From Collinsella tanakaei (lineage in GTDB: Bacteria > Actinomycetota > Coriobacteriia > Coriobacteriales > Coriobacteriaceae), in assembly GCF_016900375.1 (NCBI RefSeq), contig NZ_JACJKB010000006.1, positions 62,001-126,000 on the forward strand: a DNA stretch of 64,000 nt, in the 5' to 3' direction. Positions 25,745-34,820 of this stretch are shown here, piece by piece (position 1 is the first letter of the stretch; every line of letters begins with the position of its first letter). The notes under the pieces are model-generated. The model did not search any database. It worked only from the letters and a program-made list of their open reading frames with translations, and was not told the DNA's origin. Both the position numbers and the translations under genes were made by a program.

Positions 25745-26656
25745 ATGGTTATCGAGACGCATGCCCTGTGGGGCGACGAGCCGACCGAAGAGCATCCGGC
25801 AACCTACACGGCCTATCTGGCAGAGCCGGTACCCGCCCGCGCGAACAAGCCGCGCCCCGCGGTGGTGATCTGCGGCGGCGGCAGCTTCACGAGCATCGCC
25901 GCGCACGAGCAGGAGCCGGTGGCCTTCGCGTTTCTGAACCGCGGCTTTCAGGCGTTTACGCTCGACTACGTGACAAGCGCGACGGGCGACGTCTCCTTCC
26001 CGAATCCCGAGGTCGACCTCGCCAAGATGGTCGCCACCGTCCGTGCGAACGCTAAGGACTGGCACGTCGATCCCGAGCGCGTCGTGGTCGTGGGCTTCTC
26101 GGCTGGCGGCTTCGTGTGCGCGTCGCTTGCGGCCCAGTGGAAGAGCAGCTCGTTTGCGGCCCTCGCGGGGGAGCGCCTGGAGTACACGCGTCCCGACGCG
26201 GCGATCCTTGCCTACCCGGTGCTCGACTTCCGCGTCGTGCGCGATGAGCAGACGCGCGACCCGCGCATCGACCTGCGCGTTCCCAAGACGGGCGGCAAAA
26301 CCGGCCGCGACCTGCTGAACGATTACTTTGCCTTGGTGATGGGCGGCGACGCCACCGACGAGCGCATGGCCGAGGTGTGTCCCACGACGCATGTCTCGCG
26401 CGATATGCCGCCGACGTTCGTGTGGGGTACGGCCGACGACCGCACCTGTCCGATCGTGCAGGTCTACGACTTCGCCGCCGCCATGGCGCGCGAGGGCGTG
26501 GCGCACGAGGTCCACGTGTTCGATCGCGGCGGCCACGGGCTTTCGGTGGCGAACGTCAACACGCGCAGCGACAACGAGGCGGAGCAGCGGGCGGTCGATG
26601 CCTGGGTCGACCTCGCGTTCGACTTCCTGGTTCGTCAGGGCATCGTCGAGGCGTAA
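25745..26656 (+). CDS. Alpha/beta hydrolase (esterase/xylanase-like family)
   Basis: A 303-residue cytoplasmic hydrolase with no signal peptide. Oxyanion-hole region AVVICGGGSFTSIAA, nucleophile elbow GFSAGG (S119), acid D231 (WGTADDRT) and H264 (RGGHGLSV) form a full catalytic set. The layout matches the dienelactone hydrolase/acetyl-xylan-esterase-like group that removes small acyl groups from sugars. The substrate is uncertain. A YdcF-like gene follows 54 bases later. Confidence 0.8.
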   Translation: MVIETHALWGDEPTEEHPATYTAYLAEPVPARANKPRPAVVICGGGSFTSIAAHEQEPVAFAFLNRGFQAFTLDYVTSATGDVSFPNPEVDLAKMVATVRANAKDWHVDPERVVVVGFSAGGFVCASLAAQWKSSSFAALAGERLEYTRPDAAILAYPVLDFRVVRDEQTRDPRIDLRVPKTGGKTGRDLLNDYFALVMGGDATDERMAEVCPTTHVSRDMPPTFVWGTADDRTCPIVQVYDFAAAMAREGVAHEVHVFDRGGHGLSVANVNTRSDNEAEQRAVDAWVDLAFDFLVRQGIVEA

Positions 26657-26710
26657 TGCGCGGCGTTTGCCGGCGCGCTCGCAGACGCGAAAACCGATAG
26701 GGGCGAGGAC

Positions 26711-27718
26711 ATGGGTGATATGGCGATAGCGGTCTCCGGCGCGCTTGCGCTCGGGGCGCTCGCTGTGCTCGTCGCCTCGTTCCGCGGCGGTTCGGCGTCG
26801 TTCGTGCGGATGGGGCCCGCGGCGCTGCTCGCACTGTTTGCCGCCCTCGTGCTGGGGGTTTGCGGTGGCCCCGGCGAGCTCGATGTTCTGTACCGCTCTC
26901 CTGTATCGTTTGGCATTATCTGCGTCGCCGTTGCCCTTTTGGCCCTGAGTGGCTGCGCGGACATCGTCCGGCATCGCGGGGCGCGTGCCGTCTCGGTCGC
27001 CTCGCTGGGCGTTGCCGCCGTGCTGGCGGGGCTGTACGTGGCGACGCGCGCCGGAGCCATCGCGACACTCCCGTTTCGCAGCGTGGTGAGCCTCCTTGCA
27101 TTCGAGGCCCTCTGGCTCGCCTTCGCGCTTATCGTCTTCGTGATCGGCAACGCCGCCTACCGCGTTTGCCACCCGGCTGCGCGCGTCGACATCGCCCGGC
27201 CGTTCGCCTATATCGTGGTGCACGGGGCGAAGATCTTCGGAACGAAGCCGTCTCCGCTGCTCGCAAGCCGTGTCGATGCGGCGCGCGAGCTCTGGGAGCG
27301 CCAAGGTCGATGCGGCGCCATCGTGGTGTCGGGCGGCCAGGGCGCCGACGAGGTGGCATCCGAGGCTGCCGTGATGCGCGATTACCTGCTTGAGCAGGGC
27401 GTTCCCGCCGCAGCGATCGTCGAGGAGGACCGCTCCACCACCACGCTCGAGAACCTGGTGTTCTCGAAGGCGCTCATGGACCGGCTGGGCGGCGGCGCGC
27501 CGTATCGCGTGGCGCTGGCGACGAGCGAGTTCCATGTGTTTCGCTGTGCGACCATGGCGCGCCGGCTCGGGCTCGATGCGGAGGTCGCGGCGGCGCCGAC
27601 AAGGCTCGCGACCTGGATGCGCTCGTTTGTGCGGGAGTTCGGCGGCGTGCTGATCGAGTATCCGCGCCAGTTCGGATACGTTGCGCTGCTGTGGCTTGCT
27701 GCTACGATGGTGTGCTAA
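26711..27718 (+). CDS. YdcF/SanA/ElyC-like DUF218 membrane protein
   Basis: A 335-residue protein with about five N-terminal TM helices and a C-terminal DUF218 domain: FAYIVVHGAKIFGTKPSPLL, IVVSGGQGADEVASEAAVMR, DYLLEQGVPAAAIVEEDRST and TTLENLVFSKAL. The GGQG...E[AS]..M..YL...GV...I..E..S..T..N series is the family fingerprint. ElyC/SanA relatives act in envelope polysaccharide metabolism; this member's exact role is unknown. It lies between the hydrolase and the YbaK-like gene, all on the plus strand. Confidence 0.85.
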   Translation: MGDMAIAVSGALALGALAVLVASFRGGSASFVRMGPAALLALFAALVLGVCGGPGELDVLYRSPVSFGIICVAVALLALSGCADIVRHRGARAVSVASLGVAAVLAGLYVATRAGAIATLPFRSVVSLLAFEALWLAFALIVFVIGNAAYRVCHPAARVDIARPFAYIVVHGAKIFGTKPSPLLASRVDAARELWERQGRCGAIVVSGGQGADEVASEAAVMRDYLLEQGVPAAAIVEEDRSTTTLENLVFSKALMDRLGGGAPYRVALATSEFHVFRCATMARRLGLDAEVAAAPTRLATWMRSFVREFGGVLIEYPRQFGYVALLWLAATMVC

Positions 27719-27750
27719 CAAAGCACGGTATCGGGTGAGAGGACAGCAGC

Positions 27751-28230
27751 ATGTCGTTTGACGTTGCAAAGGCATATCTGGATAGCATCGGCTTGGGCGA
27801 CCGCGTGATCGCCACCGAGGCCCCGAGCTCGACGGTGGAGGAGGCCGCGGCGGCGCTCGGCTGCGAGCCCGAGCATATCGCCAAGACCATGGCGTTTCTG
27901 GTGGACGACGCCCCGGTGCTCGTCCTGTGCGCGGGCGATGCGCGCGTAAACAACAGCATGTTCAAGCAGTTTTTCCACACCAAGGCCAAGATGATCCCCG
28001 GTGACGTCGTCGAGGGGCTCGTGGGCCACGCTCCCGGCGGCGTGTGCCCCTTTGGCGCCAAGCCCGAGGCCCGCGTGTACCTGGATGAATCGCTGCGCCG
28101 CTTCGACGTGGTGTACCCCGCCTGCGGCAACGACCACAGCGGCGTGCGCCTGACGATCCCCGAGCTCGAGCGCGCCACGAACGCCGCCGGCTGGGTTGAC
28201 GTCTGCCGCGGCTGGCGCACCGAGGAGTAG
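27751..28230 (+). CDS. YbaK/EbsC-like aminoacyl-tRNA deacylase
   Basis: A 159-residue single-domain protein: ATEAPSSTVEEAAAALGCEP, HIAKTMAFLVDDAPVLVLCA, and GGVCPFGAKPEARVYLDESL with VYPACGNDHSGVRLT. The K at IAKTM and the G-x-x-x-P-F/G-P loop place it in the YbaK/ProX superfamily, which hydrolyses misacylated tRNA such as Cys-tRNA-Pro. The sub-specificity is not readable. Followed by a family B repeat. Confidence 0.85.
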   Translation: MSFDVAKAYLDSIGLGDRVIATEAPSSTVEEAAAALGCEPEHIAKTMAFLVDDAPVLVLCAGDARVNNSMFKQFFHTKAKMIPGDVVEGLVGHAPGGVCPFGAKPEARVYLDESLRRFDVVYPACGNDHSGVRLTIPELERATNAAGWVDVCRGWRTEE

Positions 28231-28281
28231 TCGCCCCGATCGCGCCGATGCGCCTTCCGTGTCTCGAATTCTCCGCTTTTA

Positions 28282-28376
28282 TTACTGACCCCAGGCGAGA
28301 CCGCTGTTTCTCTCTCTAACGTGCCCGTTTTGGCGACGTTAGAGATAGAAATCGCGGTCTCGCCTGGGGTCAATTA
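28282..28376. repeat. GACCCCAGGCGAGACC hairpin repeat, family B, copy 1
   Basis: TGACCCCAGGCGAGACCGCT... is followed by its inverted copy ending GGTCTCGCCTGGGGTCA with arms of about 40 bp and a loop near GTGCCCGTTTTGGCGAC. Its right edge (CAATTAA) supplies the stop codon of the minus-strand gene 28374-29447. Related copies lie at 29720 and 35741. Confidence 0.85.
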
Positions 28377-29447
28377 ATAGCCCGGCTTCGGATCGAGCCC
28401 GGCGTTGAGCGACGGGAGTGCCGATCGATAGTCGAGCGGTTTAATGGCGGTATCGCGATAATCGCCGGGCACCAGCGCCTCGGGTGTCACGTCGACGACG
28501 GCAAACAGCTGGGCAAGCTTGCCAGGCTTCCAGACGTCATCCATGGAAAACCGCACGATGGGCATACCGAGGGCAGACAGGTGTGCTTCCCGCTTGCGTT
28601 CTTCGATGAGAGCATCGGCTGTTGTTTTGCCTTTGAGCATCCTCTCGTTGGTGTATTTCTCCTTGCCATCCAGCTCGCCCAGCACGGTCGTTCCATCTTT
28701 GAGCTTGAACAGATAATCAGGCCTTAGGGTTCGCCCCTTGTCGTAGGGGTCCGAAAACGTCGGTTGAAGGTCGTGGGGCGAAATACCCGCTGTGATCATG
28801 ATGGCCCTTGCGATCGATTCCCCTCCGCTCTCCGCGCGCGCATCGGCAAGTCGGGCGATGCGCAAGGCATTGAGGTAGCCACGCCGCCCATAGGCAAGTT
28901 TGTAGACCATCCCCTCGAGAAGCTCATGCTCGACTCCCCATGTTCTCAAGGCGGCGTCGGCTATGGCCATTCCGTCTTCGAAAGGAGCGACGCGGAGGCA
29001 GTCGATGACGGTTGACGCGAACGACGTGACACGAACGCCATCGATGACGGCAACCCTGTCCGTTCGGGTGTCGGCGTGACGGATGATGTCCGCGGAGCTT
29101 TTTGTCGAGCACGACGGGTCAATGCAAATATGTGTGCACGTGAGCAGCCGATAAGAGACGGGAAGCCCGTGCATGAGCGCGGCGCTGTACAGGCAAAATG
29201 TCCAGTCGGGATGAAGCTTGGCCAGAGCGCGTATGATCCAGCGCGCCCGTTCGTCCGGCTTGAGCTTCGACCAGACAGACGAGCGCACGTAAAGGCCGCG
29301 ATGGGGACGCACGAGGCTCCCGTCGGCTTTCCGCCTGCTGAATGCCTGCGTGTCTTCGGGTGTTTGCGCCCAGGCGCATCGCGATTCCTCTTCCGCCTCG
29401 TTGAGCAGCGCGCAGATGCGCCGGTCGCACTGTGTCTTGCGTTTCAT
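28374..29447 (-). CDS. AbiEi-like N-terminal domain / DUF559-like nuclease-fold protein
   Basis: A 357-residue protein. The N-terminal part (FSRRKADGSLVRPHRGLYVR, WIIRALAKLHPDWTFCLYSA, ALMHGLPVSYRLL) resembles the AbiEi antitoxin-like winged domain seen in many actinobacterial proteins. The C-terminal part RPDYLFKLKDGTTVLGELDG, KEKYTNERM and LSALGMPIVRFSMDDVWKPG resembles DUF559/very-short-patch-repair folds, with a plausible E-x-D nuclease acid pair. No AbiEii partner is adjacent. GGAG precedes ATG 29447. Its stop codon lies at the edge of a family B repeat, so the original C-terminus may have been cut or replaced. Confidence 0.55.
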   Translation of the reverse strand: MKRKTQCDRRICALLNEAEEESRCAWAQTPEDTQAFSRRKADGSLVRPHRGLYVRSSVWSKLKPDERARWIIRALAKLHPDWTFCLYSAALMHGLPVSYRLLTCTHICIDPSCSTKSSADIIRHADTRTDRVAVIDGVRVTSFASTVIDCLRVAPFEDGMAIADAALRTWGVEHELLEGMVYKLAYGRRGYLNALRIARLADARAESGGESIARAIMITAGISPHDLQPTFSDPYDKGRTLRPDYLFKLKDGTTVLGELDGKEKYTNERMLKGKTTADALIEERKREAHLSALGMPIVRFSMDDVWKPGKLAQLFAVVDVTPEALVPGDYRDTAIKPLDYRSALPSLNAGLDPKPGY

Positions 29448-29719
29448 GCAATAACTCCAATAGCTAAAAGAACATATAGCGATATCTTATTGGAGAGATT
29501 TCAGGCGATTCAGCGCTGCGTTCCCGCGAATGCCTTCCAGAACCCAACACCTATGGTTGGCGGCGAAAGATCGTGGAGCCATTGAGGAGCGCTGGAATGC
29601 GTCTCGGTGAGCGCTGCCGAATCCGCCGGCGAGCGGTGAAATGCCACGTGCAAAGACGGCTGCAACGCACGTTTGGAGTACGTTGCCGTGCGAGTTCATC
29701 CAGTAAAGACGGCCGGTTC
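29448..29719. other. Non-coding stretch upstream of the AbiEi/DUF559 gene
   Basis: No reading frame here has family-like content. A 70-codon frame on the minus strand (29487-29699) lacks a good ribosome site and resembles nothing known. The end next to 29447 is AT-rich and probably carries the promoter of that gene. Confidence 0.4.
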
Positions 29720-29815
29720 ATTTCTGACCCCAGGCGAGACCGCTGTTTCTCTCTCTAATTCGCCAAAATGGGCGCGTTAGAGAGAGAAATCGCGGTCTCG
29801 CCTGGGGTCAGAAAT
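29720..29815. repeat. GACCCCAGGCGAGACC hairpin repeat, family B, copy 2
   Basis: Arms start TTTCTGACCCCAGGCGAGAC and end with the inverted copy GGTCTCGCCTGGGGTCAGAAA. TCTCTCTCTAA pairs with TTAGAGAGAGA at the loop end. The loop differs from the other copies. Confidence 0.85.
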
Positions 29816-29891
29816 AAACGCCGGCAATAACGCGGCGCTCGGTCGTGTCGGACTTCGGCGACGGCCCGACGTAGTTGTACGGGATTTGCCA

Positions 29892-30824
29892 CTAGGCGAT
29901 TGTCCGCTCGATAGCCTTCTCAAAATACGAGGCAAGCGTCTCGTCGGCGCGGGAGAGCGAACCGTTCCGGAAGGTAGCCAGGCACAGGTACCATTTGGCG
30001 TTGAGGTTCTCGTCAATCGAAAGGAAGCGCGCCCCTTCGGGAAGGTCGGCGATCTGCGTGTAGCTCTGCGGCCCGATCGTGTAGCCCAATCCGCGCGCCG
30101 CGACGCACTGCGCCGTCGCGTAGTCGCGCATCTCGAGCGCGATATGGGGGCTGACGCGCGCCCGCATAAACGAAAGATCGAGCACCTGACGGATGCGCTG
30201 ACCATAGGGAACGGTGATGAGCGGTTCCTCTATGAGGTCGCGGATATCGATGTAGGGGTATGGGTAGCGGATGCTCTTGACGGCCTTATCCAGCAGGGGG
30301 CTGTCGGAACCCGCCGTCACGACGAAGGGATCGGTCCACAGCACGTTGTAATCGATGTGGTTGTTAACGTTTTCGGGCAGGCGGTGCATCACGGCGAAGC
30401 CGATCTCGCAGGCGGTGAGCGCGCGGTCGAGCTCCTTCGAGTTTCCCTCCACGATATTGATCTTGATGTTGGGGTAGGCGCGGCAGAACGCGGGCAGCAC
30501 CTCGGGCAGCAGGATGCGCCCGAGCAGCCGCGTGATGCCGAACGTGACCGTTCCCTTCTTGAGCGCGTCGGTATCGCTCAGGTCGGTCCGGAAATCCTCG
30601 TAGAGCTTCAGCACCTGGTTTGCCATCTGCAGGTATTTCTTGCCGGCATCGGTGGGCTGCAGGCCGTGCTTCGTGCGGTCGAAGAGCTTGACCTCGAGGC
30701 CTTCCTCGATGCGATGGAGCGATTGCGAGAGCGACGGCTGGGCAACGAAGAGTTTGCGCGCCGCGGCGGACACGCTGCCCTCGTCGGCGATGGTCTTGAT
30801 GTAGATGAGCTCCCGGTCGTTCAT
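29892..30824 (-). CDS. LysR-family transcriptional regulator of the adjacent hydratase operon
   Basis: A 310-residue LysR protein: N-terminal HTH MNDRELIYIKTIADEGSVSA plus AARKLFVAQPSLSQSLHRIE, then the periplasmic-binding-like sensor domain (KGTVTFGITRLLGRILLPEV, EIGFAVMHRLPE). GAGGAG before ATG 30824 sets the start. It is divergent from the aconitase-like hydratase gene, the standard arrangement for a LysR activator of a catabolic operon. An imperfect palindrome at 30924-30943 between them fits a LysR box. Confidence 0.9.
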   Translation of the reverse strand: MNDRELIYIKTIADEGSVSAAARKLFVAQPSLSQSLHRIEEGLEVKLFDRTKHGLQPTDAGKKYLQMANQVLKLYEDFRTDLSDTDALKKGTVTFGITRLLGRILLPEVLPAFCRAYPNIKINIVEGNSKELDRALTACEIGFAVMHRLPENVNNHIDYNVLWTDPFVVTAGSDSPLLDKAVKSIRYPYPYIDIRDLIEEPLITVPYGQRIRQVLDLSFMRARVSPHIALEMRDYATAQCVAARGLGYTIGPQSYTQIADLPEGARFLSIDENLNAKWYLCLATFRNGSLSRADETLASYFEKAIERTIA

Positions 30825-30923
30825 GATGCTCCTCGCTGACGCGGTCCTCAAGGCGAAAGGGCGCGCCCTCCTGCCAACAGATTACGTCGCTCTTCCAGCA
30901 CAATCAGCTATTCTGACCTTGCT

Positions 30924-30943
30924 TTATAGGATACACCTTATAG
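30924..30943. promoter_or_regulatory. Candidate LysR-binding palindrome
   Basis: TTATAGGATACACCTTATAG: TATAGG and CCTTATA form an interrupted AT-rich dyad in the divergent LysR/hydratase intergenic region. Confidence 0.4.
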
Positions 30944-31033
30944 TCTCCATCCAATCAAAGTATTTGTCGTATGGGGGCTATCCCCGCATACTCAGGGCAT
31001 GGAACGTCCATCTTTTCGGCATAGGGAGGACAC

Positions 31034-33316
31034 ATGGATGCAGTGAAGCTGTACGAGGGCGGCGTATACCTCGTCGACGGGGACCAGATCGTTCCCGAGG
31101 CCGAGGTCGACGCCGTCAAGAACGCAAAGGGCCGCGAGGTCACGCCGGATCAGGCGCGCCGCGGCACCATCGCCTACGGCATCATGCAGGCGCACAATAC
31201 GTCGGGCGACGAGAAGAACCTCAAGGTGAAGTTCGACGCGCTCACGAGCCACGACATCACCTACGTCGGCATCGTCCAGACCGCGAAGGCCTCGGGTCTC
31301 GAGAAGTTCCCGATCCCTTACGTGCTCACCACCTGCCACAACTCGCTGTGCGCGGTGGGCGGCACCATCAACGAGGACGATCACCTCTTCGGTCTGTCCG
31401 CGGCCAAGCACTACGGCGGCATCTACGTGCCCCCGCACATCGCCGTCATCCACCAGTACATGCGCGAGATGATGGCCGGCGGCGGCAAGATGATCCTCGG
31501 CTCCGACTCCCACACCCGCTACGGCGCGCTCGGCACCATGGCCATCGGCGAGGGCGGCGGCGAGCTCGTCAAACAGCTGCTCGGCCAGACCTACGACGTG
31601 GCCACGCCCGAGGTCATCGCCATCTACCTCGAGGGCGCGCCCGCGCCGTTCGTCGGCCCGCAGGACATCGCGCTGGCCATCATCGGCGCCGTGTTCGAGC
31701 GCGGCTACGTGAAGAACAAGGTCATGGAGTTCGTCGGCCCGGGCGTCTCCACCATGACGACCGACTACCGCAACGGCGTCGACGTCATGACGACCGAGAC
31801 CACTTGCCTGTCCTCCATCTGGCGTACCGACGAGGACACGAAGAAGTTCCTCGCCGACCACGGCCGTGCCGAGGACTTCAAGCAGCTCGATCCGGCAGAC
31901 GTGGCCTACTACGATGGCTGCGTGCGCGTGGATCTCTCCAAGATCCGCCCGATGATCGCCCTGCCGTTCCATCCCTCCAACGTCTACACCATCGACGAGC
32001 TCAACGCCAACCTCGCCGACATCCTGGCGGACGTCGAGAAGCACGCCGACGAGATTTCCGGCCGCGTGGGCTCGCTCGACCTGCTCGGCAAGGTCGACGC
32101 CGCCGGTCTGCACGTGCAGCAGGGCACTATCGCCGGCTGCGCGGGCGGCAACTACACGAACGTCATCGAGGCCGCCCACGCGCTGCGCGGCAAGAGCTGC
32201 GGCGCCGGTGAGTTCGCGCTGTCCGTGTACCCCTCTTCGCAGCCGGTCTTCGCCGACCTGGTCAAGAAGGGCGCCATCTACGATCTCATGCAGGCGGGCG
32301 CCATCATCCGCACGGCATTCTGCGGCCCCTGCTTCGGCGCTGGTGACACCCCGGCCAACAACACGCTGGCCATCCGCCACACCACGCGCAACTTCCCGAA
32401 CCGCGAGGGCTCCAAGCCCGGTAACGGTCAGATGAGCGCCGTCGCCCTCATGGATGCCCGCTCCATCGCGGCCACGGCGGCCAACGGCGGCGTGCTCACC
32501 TCCGCCGAGACGCTCGACTGCTGGGGCGACGTGCCCGAGCACGATTTCGATCCTTCGTCCTACGAGCACCGCGTGTTCAACGGCTTCGCGGTCGCCAAGG
32601 AGGAGGAGCCGCTCGTCTACGGCCCGAACATCAAGGACTGGCCCGAGATGGAGCCGCTCGGCGAGAACATCCTGCTGCAGGTCTGCTCCAAGATCCTCGA
32701 CCCGGTGACCACGACCGACGAGCTCATCCCCTCGGGCGAGACCTCGTCGTTCCGTTCCAATCCGCTCGGCCTCGCTGAGTTCACGCTGTCGCGCCGCGAC
32801 CCGGCCTACGTGGGCAACGCCAAGAAGACGGCTGCCTACGAGACCGCGCGTCTCGAGGGTGCCGAGCCTGCTGAGCTCGCCGACGTCTTCGCGGCCATCC
32901 GCACCGTCACGCCCGAGGCCGCCGCTGATAACGTCGAGATCGGCTCCATGGTCTACGCCATCAAGCCGGGCGACGGCTCCGCACGCGAGCAGGCAGCAAG
33001 CTGTCAGCGCGTCCTGGGCGGCCTTGCCAACATCACGAAGCAGTACGCAACGAAGCGCTACCGCTCCAACGTGATGAACTGGGGCATGATCCCGTTCCAG
33101 TCCGAGGACGAGCCCGCCTTCGAGGTCGGCGACTTCGTCTACGTCCCCGGTGTCCGCGAGGCCATCGCCTCCGGCGCCACCGAGTTCACCGGTCACGTCA
33201 TCCGCGACGGCAAGGTTGCCGGCACCATGGCGCTCTACGTTGCGCCCATGACCGACAACGAGCGCCAGATCGTGCTCGATGGCTGCCTGATCAACTTCAA
33301 CCGCAATAGGCGATAG
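31034..33316 (+). CDS. Aconitase-family hydratase, YbhJ-like
   Basis: A 760-residue protein closest in size and order to the E. coli YbhJ type of hydratase. The aconitase landmarks are present: [12 protein letters not shown] (156-167), a cluster cysteine at C369 ([11 protein letters not shown]) and the pair C430/C433 ([16 protein letters not shown]), which together can ligate a [4Fe-4S] cluster. The C-terminal swivel domain includes [12 protein letters not shown] and [13 protein letters not shown]. The expected reaction is (de)hydration or isomerisation of a tri- or dicarboxylate; the exact acid is unknown. It is distinct from ordinary AcnA/AcnB. GGGAGG precedes ATG 31034. First gene of an operon with a carboxylate carrier and an amidohydrolase. 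Confidence 0.85.
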   Translation: MDAVKLYEGGVYLVDGDQIVPEAEVDAVKNAKGREVTPDQARRGTIAYGIMQAHNTSGDEKNLKVKFDALTSHDITYVGIVQTAKASGLEKFPIPYVLTTCHNSLCAVGGTINEDDHLFGLSAAKHYGGIYVPPHIAVIHQYMREMMAGGGKMILGSDSHTRYGALGTMAIGEGGGELVKQLLGQTYDVATPEVIAIYLEGAPAPFVGPQDIALAIIGAVFERGYVKNKVMEFVGPGVSTMTTDYRNGVDVMTTETTCLSSIWRTDEDTKKFLADHGRAEDFKQLDPADVAYYDGCVRVDLSKIRPMIALPFHPSNVYTIDELNANLADILADVEKHADEISGRVGSLDLLGKVDAAGLHVQQGTIAGCAGGNYTNVIEAAHALRGKSCGAGEFALSVYPSSQPVFADLVKKGAIYDLMQAGAIIRTAFCGPCFGAGDTPANNTLAIRHTTRNFPNREGSKPGNGQMSAVALMDARSIAATAANGGVLTSAETLDCWGDVPEHDFDPSSYEHRVFNGFAVAKEEEPLVYGPNIKDWPEMEPLGENILLQVCSKILDPVTTTDELIPSGETSSFRSNPLGLAEFTLSRRDPAYVGNAKKTAAYETARLEGAEPAELADVFAAIRTVTPEAAADNVEIGSMVYAIKPGDGSAREQAASCQRVLGGLANITKQYATKRYRSNVMNWGMIPFQSEDEPAFEVGDFVYVPGVREAIASGATEFTGHVIRDGKVAGTMALYVAPMTDNERQIVLDGCLINFNRNRR

Positions 33317-33326
33317 CGAGCACAAA

Positions 33327-33356
33327 GCGGCCGGGGCGATACCCCGCCCCGGCCGC
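33327..33356 (+). terminator. GC-rich hairpin after the hydratase gene
   Basis: GCGGCCGGGGCG pairs perfectly with CGCCCCGGCCGC around a 6-base loop, 10 bases after the stop. It lacks a T-tract, so it may attenuate or stabilise rather than end transcription. Confidence 0.5.
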
Positions 33357-33388
33357 AGCTGATTCGTCGCTTGTCGCTCGACAAGAGG

Positions 33389-33435
33389 GTATGCGAGCGG
33401 AACGGAAGTTTCCGCACAGCGTTCCGCCCGCATAC
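33389..33435 (+). promoter_or_regulatory. Second long hairpin between hydratase and carrier genes
   Basis: GTATGCGAGCGGAACG (33389-33404) pairs with CGTTCCGCCCGCATAC (33420-33435), 15 of 16 positions. It sits 67 bases before the carrier start. Together with the hairpin at 33327 it could uncouple expression of carrier and hydratase. Confidence 0.5.
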
Positions 33436-33502
33436 GCAGGGAGGTGATTGCGCTCGAAATTGACGTAGGTCAGCTTTCCATTAGTTTATGAGGAGGAAAA
33501 CA

Positions 33503-34807
33503 ATGGAATCTGTGCTGGTTATCCTAGCCATCGTTTTGGCAATCGGCCTCGGAGAGATATTTAACATCAACACCGGTCTGATTGCTGGCGCATTTGCCTA
33601 TATTATTGGCTGTTTTGTGCTTGGAATGTCGGTTGACGACCTGCTCGGCGCGTGGCCGACCGACCTGTTCATGGTCATCTTCTCGATTTCGCTCTTCTTC
33701 AACTTCGCTGTGGTCAACGGTACGCTGGAGAAGGTTGCGAACGTGCTACTGTACCGCTTCCGCAAGCTCGAGCAGTTCCTGCCGCTCGTTCTGTACTTGG
33801 TGACGGCGCTCGTCTCCGGTCTCGGCGCCGCGTTCTTCACCTCCGTTGCCGTCATGGGCGCCATCGGCATGGTGCTTTGCCGCAACTCCAACATGAACCG
33901 CCTGTACGCCGCCATGGCCGTGTCGCTCGGTGCCCTGTCCGGCGCGAACTTCATGGTCAGCGCCCATGGCGTCCTGTTCAACTCGCTGCTCAGCCAGGTC
34001 GAGGGCGTCGCCGATCAGGCGAGCGCCATCACGACGAACATCTTCGCCGTGTCGTTCATCTACCCCATCATCGTCATCGGCGTCCTGTGCTTCATCGACA
34101 TGCGCAACAACCGCGGCAAGGACAGCGAGCTTCACATCGAGAAGCCCGAGCCCTTCACCGGCAAGCAGAAGCTCAACCTGGCGCTCATCTTCATCATGAT
34201 GCTCATCGTTCTGGGCGCGCCCATCCTGAGCAACCTGTTCTCCGATGTCACCTGGTTCGTCGAGGCGTGCGACCGCGTGGATGTTACCCTGGTCGCTCTG
34301 GTCATGGCCATCGTCGGCTACCTGTGCAAGCTCGTGGACGATCCCAAGCCCGTGTTCCAGCGCGTGCCGTGGGACACCATCTGGTTGGTCGGTGGCGTCG
34401 GCATGCTCGTCGAGGTGGCCGTCCAAGCCGGTACCATCGACATGCTCGCGGGTCTCATCAACATGATTCCGACCCCGATCGTGCCCATTGCCGTCTGCGT
34501 CATCGCTGGTATCATGTCTATCTTCAGCTCGACGCTCGGCGTCGTGGCCCCGCTCATGTTCCCGATGATCCCGGGTTTCGTGGCCGCCACCGGCATGAGC
34601 CCCTCGCTGTTCGCCGTCGCCATCATCATCGGCGCTCAGTCCACCTCGATTGCGCCGTTCTCTACGGGCGGCTCGCTTCAGCTCGGCGCCAGCGGCCTCG
34701 AGGGCGAGGAGCAGGACAAGTTCTACAACGAGCTCCTATTCAAGGGTACGCCGCTCGGGCTGGCCTTCGCCGCCGTCGCTTCGGTTCTGCTGATGTTCAT
34801 CTTCTAG
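33503..34807 (+). CDS. MatC-like carboxylate transporter (ion-transporter superfamily)
   Basis: A 434-residue polytopic membrane protein with about 11-12 hydrophobic segments. The N-terminal half (INTGLIAGAFAYIIGCFVLG, MSVDDLLGAWPTDLFMVIFS, FTSVAVMGAIGMVLCRNSNM) resembles the MatC N-terminal domain of dicarboxylate/malonate carriers. The second half has the paired VGGVGMLVEVAVQAG and FSSTLGVVAPLMFPMIPGFV re-entrant-like segments, ending with IIIGAQSTSIAPFSTGGSLQ. AGGAGG before ATG 33503 fixes the start. It probably imports the acid processed by the hydratase. The amidohydrolase gene starts 13 bases after it. Confidence 0.8.
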   Translation: MESVLVILAIVLAIGLGEIFNINTGLIAGAFAYIIGCFVLGMSVDDLLGAWPTDLFMVIFSISLFFNFAVVNGTLEKVANVLLYRFRKLEQFLPLVLYLVTALVSGLGAAFFTSVAVMGAIGMVLCRNSNMNRLYAAMAVSLGALSGANFMVSAHGVLFNSLLSQVEGVADQASAITTNIFAVSFIYPIIVIGVLCFIDMRNNRGKDSELHIEKPEPFTGKQKLNLALIFIMMLIVLGAPILSNLFSDVTWFVEACDRVDVTLVALVMAIVGYLCKLVDDPKPVFQRVPWDTIWLVGGVGMLVEVAVQAGTIDMLAGLINMIPTPIVPIAVCVIAGIMSIFSSTLGVVAPLMFPMIPGFVAATGMSPSLFAVAIIIGAQSTSIAPFSTGGSLQLGASGLEGEEQDKFYNELLFKGTPLGLAFAAVASVLLMFIF

Positions 34808-34820
34808 GATTGGGGGAGTC

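Noticed and set aside
25739-27775. A 678-codon minus-strand frame opposite the hydrolase and YdcF-like genes
   Set aside because: Spans two genes with full catalytic or family motifs on the other strand.
28374-29447. A complete AbiE type IV toxin-antitoxin system
   Set aside because: Only an AbiEi-like N-terminal domain is visible and there is no AbiEii nucleotidyltransferase gene on either side.
29487-29699. A 70-codon minus-strand frame upstream of the AbiEi/DUF559 gene
   Set aside because: No ribosome site and no family resemblance; possible remnant but not supportable.
30992-33433. An 813-codon minus-strand frame opposite the hydratase
   Set aside because: Low-complexity composition and no motifs; the plus strand carries a complete aconitase-family protein.
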